The position numbers and the translations under genes were made by a program. DNA of 24,856 bases from Roseiarcus sp050013275 (GTDB taxonomy: Bacteria; Pseudomonadota; Alphaproteobacteria; Rhizobiales; Beijerinckiaceae). This document shows, piece by piece, positions 17,096 through 23,750 of the stretch; positions within the stretch are counted from its first letter, which is position 1, and every line of letters begins with the position of its first letter. The stretch spans positions 1 through 24,856 of the forward strand of contig JBEKFO010000012.1 of NCBI GenBank assembly GCA_050013275.1. The letters run 5' to 3'. The notes beneath the pieces were generated by a model. The model did no database searches and was not told the DNA's origin. It worked only from the letters and a program-made list of their open reading frames with translations.

Positions 17096-17539
17096 TCATG
17101 TCGGCGCGGCCGCCTCCTCGCGCCACGGATTGAAGACGGCGATGCGCGCCCTTTCGAATTCGCCCGCGTCGCGGGTAACGACCGTCAGGCCGTAGTGCAG
17201 GGCCGTCGCCGCGATGATGAGGTCGGGTTGCGAATAGGTGTGACGCGCCTTGCGTCCGGCTTCGACGAGGAGGCGCCATTTGAGCATCACGTCTTCGCTC
17301 ACAGGCAGCGTTCTCTGCGCGAACATCGGGCGCAGAATCTGAGCGAGCCAGTCGTTGAGTTCGGCGCGGCGCGCCGCGTCGGCGACGCGTTCGATGCCGA
17401 AGCGAATCTCGGCGAAGGTCACGACGCTGACGAACAGCGAATCGAGCGGCTGCGCGGCGATGAACTCCACGACCTTCGGCTCGGGCCGCGCACGGCGCAG
17501 TTCGCTGAGGACATTCGTATCGAGCAGCCAGCTTTTCAC
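17096..17539 (-). CDS. PIN-domain ribonuclease toxin (VapC/FitB-like)
   Basis: A 147-residue PIN-domain protein, the toxin of a type II toxin-antitoxin pair that acts as an RNA endonuclease. The acidic magnesium-site residues are in place: D7 in WLLDTNVLSEL, E44 in VTFAEIRFG, D106 in QPDLIIAATAL and D124 in VVTRDAGEF. The GTG at 17539 overlaps the antitoxin stop (17536-17539), the usual coupling that keeps antitoxin ahead of toxin. The nearby C-terminal NPW motif is common in FitB-like PIN toxins. The tail ends 10 bp from the convergent copD-like gene. All catalytic residues are intact, so it is probably functional. Confidence 0.94.
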   Translation of the reverse strand: MKSWLLDTNVLSELRRARPEPKVVEFIAAQPLDSLFVSVVTFAEIRFGIERVADAARRAELNDWLAQILRPMFAQRTLPVSEDVMLKWRLLVEAGRKARHTYSQPDLIIAATALHYGLTVVTRDAGEFERARIAVFNPWREEAAAPT

Positions 17540-17832
17540 AATTCGACGTCGCGCACGGGCGAGCGCTCGCTGCGGCCCGGTTCGATGTCGATTTCGCGAT
17601 AGGGCGAGGCCTGCATCGCCGCGATCAGCGCCGCCCCGCTGCGCTCGCCGGCGAGCCGGCGGAATTCGTCCGCCGCGACAACCACGACCTCGTCGCGGCC
17701 ATGTACGGTGACGTGCTGCGGCCCTTCGCTGCGCGCCCGACGCACGACTTCGCTGAAGCGCGCCTTGGCGTCCTGCAACAGCCAACGTCCGGGCGGGCGC
17801 GGCGGCTTGGCTGGCCTTGCGATTCTAGTCAT
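17536..17832 (-). CDS. Phd/YefM-family antitoxin
   Basis: A 98-residue antitoxin. A basic Pro-rich N-terminus (1-15) leads into a Phd/YefM core at about 17-60 (WLLQDAKARFSEVVRRA, then VTVHGRDEVVVVAADEFRRL) that binds DNA. A C-terminal acidic/Arg segment (EIDIEPGRSERSP) probably wraps the toxin. The ATG at 17832 was chosen because it begins family similarity and sits directly after a promoter-like sequence. An upstream in-frame ATG at 17868 would run through the operator. There is no ribosome-binding site before 17832, consistent with a leaderless message. Confidence 0.93.
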   Translation of the reverse strand: MTRIARPAKPPRPPGRWLLQDAKARFSEVVRRARSEGPQHVTVHGRDEVVVVAADEFRRLAGERSGAALIAAMQASPYREIDIEPGRSERSPVRDVEL

Positions 17833-17842
17833 GCTGACTAGA
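17824..17842. promoter_or_regulatory. Perfect inverted repeat over the antitoxin start, probable operator
   Basis: TCTAGTCA (17824-17831) and TGACTAGA (17835-17842) are exact reverse complements around TGC. The antitoxin ATG (17832-17830 on the minus strand) lies in the centre and the candidate -10 element overlaps one arm. Type II antitoxins usually repress their own operon by binding such repeats, so this is the expected Phd/YefM operator. Confidence 0.75.
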
Positions 17843-17868
17843 TACCACGGACGAGCCCAAATTCTCAA
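17839..17868 (-). promoter_or_regulatory. Candidate promoter of the toxin-antitoxin operon
   Basis: On the minus strand TTGAGA (17868-17863) precedes TATCTA (17844-17839) by 18 bp, a good sigma70-type pair. Six bases after the -10 comes the A of the antitoxin ATG (17832), so the transcript is predicted to be leaderless. Confidence 0.6.
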
Positions 17869-17898
17869 GCGCCGCCGCGCTCACGGCGCGGCGCTTTT
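17868..17898 (+). terminator. GC-rich hairpin with short T run, terminator-like
   Basis: AGCGCCGC (17868-17875) pairs with GCGGCGCT (17888-17895) around a 12-base GC-rich loop that can pair further, followed by TTT. On the plus strand it resembles a weak intrinsic terminator between the toxin-antitoxin promoter and the COG0523 gene. It could insulate the two units or attenuate transcription into the GTPase gene. Confidence 0.35.
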
Positions 17899-17986
17899 CG
17901 CTCGCCCCTACCCATTCGCCTCCGCGCCGCCTATATGCTGGGCCTCACCCCATCCCGAACCCTCCGGAGCCAAGCGCTTGACCGCC

Positions 17987-19009
17987 ATGACCGACGCCGC
18001 TTCCGAAAAAATCCCCGTCACCGTGCTCACCGGCTACCTCGGCGCCGGCAAGACCACCTTGCTCAACCGCATCCTGAGCGAGCCGCACGGGCGCAAATAC
18101 GCCGTCATCGTCAATGAGTTCGGCGAAATCGGCATCGACAACGAGCTCGTCGTCGGAGCCGACGAGGAAGTGTTCGAGATGAACAACGGCTGCATCTGCT
18201 GCACGGTGCGCGGCGACCTCATCCGCATCATCGAGGGGCTGATGAAGCGCAAGGGCAAGTTCGACGCGATCATCGTCGAGACGACGGGTCTCGCCGATCC
18301 GGCGCCGGTGGCGCAGACCTTTTTCGTCGACGAGGACGTGCGCGCCTCGGCCCGGCTCGACGCGGTGGTGACGATCGCCGACGCCAAGTGGCTCGCCGCC
18401 CGGTTGCGCGACGCGCCCGAGGCCAAGAACCAGATCGCGTTCGCCGACGTCATCGTCCTCAACAAGAAGGACCTGGTCTCGGCGGCGGAACTGCGCGAGG
18501 TCGAGGCGCGCATTCGCGCCATCAATCCCTACGCCAAGCTTCACGCCGCGCAGAATTGCGACGTCGCGCTCGTCGAGGTGCTCGAGCGCCGCGCGTTCGA
18601 TCTCGACCGCATCCTCGACATCGAGCCGGAATTCCTCACCGTCGACGATCACGACCATCACGACCACGACCACGGCCATAATCACAGCCACGGCCTGAGG
18701 CACTTTCACGACGAAGACATGCAATCGATCGCGGCGCGGTTGGAAGGCGACCTCGATCCCAACAAGTTCATGCCGTGGATCAATCAATTGACGCAGGAGC
18801 AAGGGCCGAACATCCTGCGCTGCAAGGGCATCGTCGCCTTCAAGGACGACCCCAAGCGCTTCGTCTTCCAGGGCGTCCACATGATGCTCGACGGCGAAAT
18901 TCAGCGCGAGTGGAAGCCGGGCGAAAAGCGCGAGTCGAAGGTCATATTCATCGGCCGCGACCTCGACGAGAATGAAATCCGCGAGGGCTTCCTCGCCTGC
19001 GCCGCCTGA
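17987..19009 (+). CDS. COG0523 metallochaperone GTPase (CobW/ZNG1-like) with His-rich loop
   Basis: A 340-residue G3E-family GTPase thought to deliver a metal, often zinc, to client proteins. It has Walker A GYLGAGKTT (16-24), the GCICC metal motif (C69, C71, C72), ETTGLADP (98-105), the guanine-specificity motif NKKD (159-162) and a C-terminal CobW_C domain (about 245-335). Between them lies a loop of alternating His and Asp (about 221-241), a likely metal reservoir. ATG 17987 matches family N-termini. TTG 17978 is a serious alternative because GGAG lies eight bases before it, whereas ATG is 17 bases away. No Zur-type box was seen upstream. The WD40 gene follows after 26 bp. Confidence 0.96.
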   Translation: MTDAASEKIPVTVLTGYLGAGKTTLLNRILSEPHGRKYAVIVNEFGEIGIDNELVVGADEEVFEMNNGCICCTVRGDLIRIIEGLMKRKGKFDAIIVETTGLADPAPVAQTFFVDEDVRASARLDAVVTIADAKWLAARLRDAPEAKNQIAFADVIVLNKKDLVSAAELREVEARIRAINPYAKLHAAQNCDVALVEVLERRAFDLDRILDIEPEFLTVDDHDHHDHDHGHNHSHGLRHFHDEDMQSIAARLEGDLDPNKFMPWINQLTQEQGPNILRCKGIVAFKDDPKRFVFQGVHMMLDGEIQREWKPGEKRESKVIFIGRDLDENEIREGFLACAA

Positions 19010-19035
19010 CCGCCGCGGCGCCGGGGGGTTCCGCT

Positions 19036-20031
19036 ATGGCCGAGCCGACGTCTTCGCTGACCCAGCACGTGCGGCCGCTGCCGGCCGGCGCGCATGTCGT
19101 GGGCGCGGCGTTTCTCGCCGGCGAGCCGGCGCTCGCGCTCGCCGACGGCGCCGTTCTGATCGGCGACGCGGGCTCGCAAAAGCGGATCGCGGCGCATCCC
19201 GAGGGCGCGATCCTCATCGCGCGCGGCGACGGCAGGCGGCTCGTCAGCGGCGGCGACGACGGCCGCGTCGTTTCGGTCGGCGCCGACGGCTCGTCGCAAG
19301 CGATCGCCGACGAAAAGGGCCGCTGGATCGACGCGCTGGCGATGCGCGGCGGCGCGATCGCTTGGGGTTCGGGCAAGCGCGCGAGCGCGCGCGACGAAGC
19401 GGGCGCTGTGAAATCCTACGAGGCGCCGAGCACCGTGCGCGGGCTCTGCTTCCTGCCCAAGGGCTATCGCCTCGCGCTCGCCCATTACAATGGCGTTTCG
19501 CTGTGGTTTCCCAACGCCGGCGCGGCGCCGAGCCTGCTGGAGTGGAAAGGCTCGCATCTCGACGCCACCGCTTCGCCGGACGGGCGCTTTCTCGTCAGCG
19601 CGATGCAGGAGAACGCGCTGCACGGCTGGCGCCTCTCCGATTCGCGCAACATGCGCATGACGGGCTATCCCGGCAAGACGCGCGCGCTTTCCTGGTCGCA
19701 CGATGGCCATTGGCTCGCCACCTCCGGCGCCGACGCCTGCGTCGTCTGGCCGTTCAAGGACAAGGACGGTCCGATGGGCAAGGCGCCGCGCGAATGCGGC
19801 GTCAGGCCGTCGCGGGTGACGCAGGTCGCGTTCCATCCGCGCGCGCTGGTCGTCGCCATCGGCTATTCCGACGGCCTCGTGCTGCTCTGCCGCCTCGGCG
19901 ACGCCGCTGAAATCCTGGTGCGCGCGCCGGGCGAGGGCGCGATCAGCGCGCTTTGCTGGGACGCGAGCGGCGCGCGGCTGCTGTTCGGACTCGAAACCGG
20001 CGCCGCCGGCCTGCTGACTTTGCCGGCGTAA
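19036..20031 (+). CDS. WD40 repeat protein partnered with the COG0523 GTPase
   Basis: A 331-residue beta-propeller protein. At least five degenerate WD40 blades are visible, for example GGDDGRVVSVGADG, SPDGRFLVSAMQENALHGWRL, SHDGHWLATSGADACVVWPF, HPRALVVAIGYSDGLVLLCRL and DASGARLLFGLETG. There is no signal peptide or membrane segment, so it is cytoplasmic. ATG 19036 has a GGGGGG stretch nine bases upstream. The gene begins 26 bp after the COG0523 GTPase and is almost certainly co-transcribed. That adjacency recurs in alphaproteobacteria, and the propeller may be a scaffold or client adaptor. Its direct function is unknown. Confidence 0.93.
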   Translation: MAEPTSSLTQHVRPLPAGAHVVGAAFLAGEPALALADGAVLIGDAGSQKRIAAHPEGAILIARGDGRRLVSGGDDGRVVSVGADGSSQAIADEKGRWIDALAMRGGAIAWGSGKRASARDEAGAVKSYEAPSTVRGLCFLPKGYRLALAHYNGVSLWFPNAGAAPSLLEWKGSHLDATASPDGRFLVSAMQENALHGWRLSDSRNMRMTGYPGKTRALSWSHDGHWLATSGADACVVWPFKDKDGPMGKAPRECGVRPSRVTQVAFHPRALVVAIGYSDGLVLLCRLGDAAEILVRAPGEGAISALCWDASGARLLFGLETGAAGLLTLPA

Positions 20032-20057
20032 GACCCCTTAGCAAGAAAGGCCCAGCC

Positions 20058-21152
20058 ATGAACCCCGACGCCTCGCCGTTGTTCCAGCCGTTCCGCCTCG
20101 GCGATCTCGACCTACCCAACCGCGTCGTCATGGCTCCGATGACGCGCAACCGCGCGACGCCGGGGTCCGACGCGCCCAACGACCTCATGGCGGCCTATTA
20201 CCGCCAGCGCGCCGGCGCTGGGCTGATCGTTTCCGAGGCTTCGCAGATCAGCCGGCAGGGGCAGGGCTACATCTGGACGCCCGGCCTCTACAGCGAGGCC
20301 CAGGTCGAGGGCTGGCGCACGACGACGCGCGCGGTTCACGACGCGGGCGGGCGGATTTTCGTGCAGATGTGGCACGTCGGCCGCGTCTCGCACACGTCCT
20401 TGCAGCCGAAAGGCGGCGCGCCGGTCGCCCCTTCCGCGATCCGCGCCAAGACGAGGACGTTCATCGAGACGGGATTCGCCGAAGTTTCCGAGCCGCGCGC
20501 GCTCGATGCGAGCGGCATCGCGCAAATCGTCGACGATTATGCGCGCGCCGCGGCCAACGCCAAGCGCGCCGGCTTCGACGGCGTTGAAATCCACGCCGCC
20601 AACGGCTACCTGATCGACCAGTTCCTGCGCGACGGCGTAAACAGGCGCGAGGATTCCTACGGCGGCGCGATCGAGAACCGCGCCCGCTTCGCGCTCGAAG
20701 TCGTCGACGCGATCCTCAAGGTCTGGCCGGCTTCGCGGGTCGGAATCCGCCTCGCGCCGGTCAGCCCGGCCAACGACGTCGCCGATTCCAATCCGGCGGC
20801 GCTGTTCGGCTATCTCGTCGAGCGCTTGAGCGAGCGCCGCCTCGCTTATGTCCACGTCGTCGAGGGCGCGACGCAGGGCGAGCGCGACTTCGCGCCGTTC
20901 GACTACGCCGCGCTGCGCCGCGCGTTCGGCGGCGCCTATATCGCCAACAACGGCTACACCCGCGAGCTCGCGGTCGAGGCGCTGGCCGAGGGGCGCGCCG
21001 ACCTCGTCGCCTTCGGCCGGCCGTTCATCTCCAATCCCGATCTCGTCGAACGCCTGCGTCGCGGCGCGGCCTTGGCGCCGCTCGATCGCGAGACGCTGTT
21101 CGGCGGCGGCGCCAAAGGTTACACCGATTATCCCGCGCTCGCGGACGCTTGA
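20058..21152 (+). CDS. Old Yellow Enzyme-family alkene reductase
   Basis: A 364-residue FMN-dependent oxidoreductase that reduces activated C=C bonds with NAD(P)H, similar to NemA. Family landmarks are NRVVMAPMTRNRA (T29 beside the flavin), FVQMWHVGRVSH (Q103), VEIHAANGYLIDQFL (substrate-binding H179 and N182, proton donor Y184), NRREDSYGGAIENRARF and the C-terminal VAFGRPFISNPDL phosphate-binding part. ATG 20058 follows GAAAGG, and the longer frame upstream overlaps the WD40 gene. It begins 26 bp after that gene and may be in the same transcript. The physiological substrate is unknown; quinone or electrophile detoxification is usual for the family. Confidence 0.96.
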   Translation: MNPDASPLFQPFRLGDLDLPNRVVMAPMTRNRATPGSDAPNDLMAAYYRQRAGAGLIVSEASQISRQGQGYIWTPGLYSEAQVEGWRTTTRAVHDAGGRIFVQMWHVGRVSHTSLQPKGGAPVAPSAIRAKTRTFIETGFAEVSEPRALDASGIAQIVDDYARAAANAKRAGFDGVEIHAANGYLIDQFLRDGVNRREDSYGGAIENRARFALEVVDAILKVWPASRVGIRLAPVSPANDVADSNPAALFGYLVERLSERRLAYVHVVEGATQGERDFAPFDYAALRRAFGGAYIANNGYTRELAVEALAEGRADLVAFGRPFISNPDLVERLRRGAALAPLDRETLFGGGAKGYTDYPALADA

Positions 21153-21164
21153 GGGCGGCTCGGG

Positions 21165-22322
21165 TCAGGCCGGCGGGAACGGGCCCGGTCCATCGGTCGC
21201 GAGGGCGTCGTCGTCGACCGACATCACGTTGCCGCGCCAGACGAACTGGTCGCGGTTCCAGCCCTGGATCCACAGCCACGGCAGCAACAGGTCGCGCGCG
21301 ATCCAGGCGAGCGCCGACGACCATTTGAGGGGCCAGCCGGCGGCGAGAGCCAGCGCCGCTTCCGCGCCGTACCAGACGAGAACGGCGAGGATCGCGGCGA
21401 GCGGCGCGTCGACGCCCCATTCGGGCCCCGCGATCGCGGCGGCCGCGATGGTGAATGCGCTGGTCGTCAGCAGCTCCGGCGCGTAATAGGGCGCGAAGGT
21501 GGCGCGCCGCAGCCGCGCCCAGCGCACTTGCCGCGCCCATACGTCGCGCCAGCGCCGAGCGCCCAGCGGCTGCTGGAAGGGATGGCTCACCAGATGGGCG
21601 CGCAGGCCGGCGCGATGGACGAGCTTGGTCGCCGCCGCGTCCTCGGCGATTTCGGCGCCGAGCGCTTCGATGCCGCCGCCCGCTTCAAGAACGCTACGCC
21701 GCCACAGCATGGTCTTGCCCTGGGCGAAGCCGTAGCCGACCGTCTCGGCGGCGTATTGCCAGCGCGCCTGATAGGTGTTGAGGAACGCGCATTCGACTTC
21801 GGCCGCGAAGGAGTCCGGCCTGGCCCCGATCGGCGGCGCGCAGACGATGCCGGTGTCGGCGCGCCAGCGCGCCATCAGGCGCTGGATATAGTCGCGAGGC
21901 ATCAGCACGTTGGAATCGGCGACGACCACCCAGGGGCGCGAGGCCGCCTTCCAGCCCTTCACGACATTGTTGAGCTTTGGGTTGCCGCTGACGCGATCGT
22001 CGCCGATCAGCAAGCGCGCCGGAACGCCCGGGTTGGCGGCGATCGCCCGGCGAACCAGCGGCGCGATCGGATCGGCCGCGTCGGCGACGCAGAACAGGAT
22101 TTCATAATTGGGATAATCGAGCGCGAAGATCGAGGCGAGCGTTTCCTTGGAAAAAGCTTCGACGCCGCACAACGGCTGCACGAGGCTGACCGGCGGCGCC
22201 CCGGCGGGCGCGGCGACGTGCGACGCTTCCCGTCGGCAGCGGAACGCCGCGAGACCGGCGCTGAAGGTTTGGATCGCAAGACCGGAGGCGGCGACGCCGG
22301 CGGCCAACGCGGAAATCGTCAT
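21165..22322 (-). CDS. Glyco_transf_21-type glycosyltransferase (ceramide glucosyltransferase / HpnI-like)
   Basis: A 385-residue membrane GT2 enzyme. An N-terminal transmembrane helix (about 5-27) is followed by the catalytic domain with SLVQPLCG (46-53), the GNPKLNNV segment (113-120), the metal-binding aspartate in VADSN (D136), D228 in AEDAA and the R-x-x-R-W motif (R264-W268). Three hydrophobic stretches lie at 285-355. These D,D,D,(Q/R)xxRW features define ceramide glucosyltransferases, and the related hopanoid enzyme HpnI has the same architecture. No hopanoid or sphingolipid gene is in the window, so the acceptor cannot be chosen. It converges with the reductase gene (12 bp) and diverges from gltX (78 bp). 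Confidence 0.88.
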   Translation of the reverse strand: MTISALAAGVAASGLAIQTFSAGLAAFRCRREASHVAAPAGAPPVSLVQPLCGVEAFSKETLASIFALDYPNYEILFCVADAADPIAPLVRRAIAANPGVPARLLIGDDRVSGNPKLNNVVKGWKAASRPWVVVADSNVLMPRDYIQRLMARWRADTGIVCAPPIGARPDSFAAEVECAFLNTYQARWQYAAETVGYGFAQGKTMLWRRSVLEAGGGIEALGAEIAEDAAATKLVHRAGLRAHLVSHPFQQPLGARRWRDVWARQVRWARLRRATFAPYYAPELLTTSAFTIAAAAIAGPEWGVDAPLAAILAVLVWYGAEAALALAAGWPLKWSSALAWIARDLLLPWLWIQGWNRDQFVWRGNVMSVDDDALATDGPGPFPPA

Positions 22323-22400
22323 GTCGTTCCCAGGATATCTCGGTCCGAATCGATAGAACCGTCATATTGCCGCAGCCGCGCGACGCTTCTATGAAGGCGC

Positions 22401-23750
22401 ATGTCCATCGCTCCGACCGTCCGCTTCGCTCCCTCTCCGACCGGCCGCATCCATATCGGCAACGCGCGCACCGCGCTGCTCAACTGGCTGTTCGCGCTGC
22501 GCGAGGGCGGGCGCTTCATTCTGCGCTTCGACGACACCGATCTGGAGCGCTCGCGCGTCGAATACGCCGACGCGATCGAGGCGGATCTCGCCTGGCTGGG
22601 AATCGTTCCCGACGTCAAATGCCGCCAATCGCAGCGCACGGCGCTTTACGAGGCCGCGGCCGAGACCTTGCGCGCCCAGGGGCGGCTCTATCCCGCCTAT
22701 GAGACCGCCGAGGAGCTGGATCGTCGACGCAAGCGCCAGCAGGCGCTCGGCCGTCCGCCGATTTACGATCGCGCCGCGCTGCGCCTGAGCGAGAAGGATC
22801 GCGCCGCGCTGGAGGCAGAGGGGCGACGCCCGCACTGGCGCTTCCGCCTCGAGCCGACGCTGGTCAGGTGGGACGATCTCGTGCGCGGGCCGAGCCACAT
22901 CGACTGCGCGTCGCTGTCCGACCCGGTGCTCAAGCGCGAGGACGGCACCTATCTCTACACCTTGCCCTCGGTCGTCGACGACATCGATCTCGGCGTCAGC
23001 CACGTCATTCGCGGCGAGGATCACGTCACCAACACCGCGGTGCAGATCCAGATCTTCGAGGCGCTGGCGGGCGGCGCGCCGATTTTCGGTCATCACAATC
23101 TGCTCACCGACGCGAGCGGCGAGGGACTTTCCAAGCGCTCGGGCGCGCTGTCGATCGCCTCGCTGCGCGAGAGCGGCGTCGAATCGCTCGCGGTGGCCGC
23201 TTTGGCGGTGCTCGTCGGCTCCGCCGAGTCGGTGCGCCCGATCGCATCGCTCGCCGAACTCGCCGCGTCCTTCGATTTCTCGCATCTTTCGCATGGCGCG
23301 GCGCGCTTCGACGACGCTGAACTGCGCGCGCTGTCGGCGCGCACGCTGCATCAGTTTCCGTTCGCCGCCGTGCGCGAGCGGCTGGCGGCGTTGGGGATCG
23401 CCGGGCCGGCCGCCGAGCCCTTCTGGGCCGCCGTGCGCGGCAATCTCGCGCGCTTGGAGGAGGCGCGGACGTGGTGGGCTGTCATCCACGATTCGGTTGC
23501 TCCTGTCGTCGAAGACCGGGCGTTTCTCGATCAGGCGGCGGCGTGCCTGCCGCCCGAGCCTTGGAGCGGCGCGACCTGGGGCGTCTGGACGGCGGCCCTG
23601 AAGGCGCTGACCGGCCGCAAAGGCCGCGATCTCTTTCATCCGTTGCGGCTCGCCCTCACCGGTCGCGACGCCGGGCCCGAACTGGCGGCCCTGCTGCCGC
23701 TGATCGGCCGGATCAGAGCGTTGGATCGATTATCCGCACCCGCCGCTTGA
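22401..23750 (+). CDS. gltX: Glutamyl-tRNA synthetase
   Basis: Attaches glutamate to tRNA(Glu), and often to tRNA(Gln) in bacteria without GlnRS. The 449-residue product has the class I fold with RFAPSPTGRIHIGN (HIGH-type, 18-21), RFDDTDLERS (42-51), HVIRGEDHVTNT (201-212) and GLSKRSG in place of KMSKS (242-248). The anticodon-binding C-terminal part is compact. The short HIGN form is one of two GluRS paralogues common in alphaproteobacteria, so a second gltX probably lies elsewhere. ATG 22401 is the only sensible start. The last 38 bp overlap the convergent DUF2865 gene. Confidence 0.97.
   Translation: MSIAPTVRFAPSPTGRIHIGNARTALLNWLFALREGGRFILRFDDTDLERSRVEYADAIEADLAWLGIVPDVKCRQSQRTALYEAAAETLRAQGRLYPAYETAEELDRRRKRQQALGRPPIYDRAALRLSEKDRAALEAEGRRPHWRFRLEPTLVRWDDLVRGPSHIDCASLSDPVLKREDGTYLYTLPSVVDDIDLGVSHVIRGEDHVTNTAVQIQIFEALAGGAPIFGHHNLLTDASGEGLSKRSGALSIASLRESGVESLAVAALAVLVGSAESVRPIASLAELAASFDFSHLSHGAARFDDAELRALSARTLHQFPFAAVRERLAALGIAGPAAEPFWAAVRGNLARLEEARTWWAVIHDSVAPVVEDRAFLDQAAACLPPEPWSGATWGVWTAALKALTGRKGRDLFHPLRLALTGRDAGPELAALLPLIGRIRALDRLSAPAA

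Noticed and set aside
18645..18712. Short repeated CACGACCAT-like units as a possible repeat array
   Set aside because: They encode the His/Asp loop of the COG0523 GTPase in frame. There are no spacers, so it is not CRISPR.
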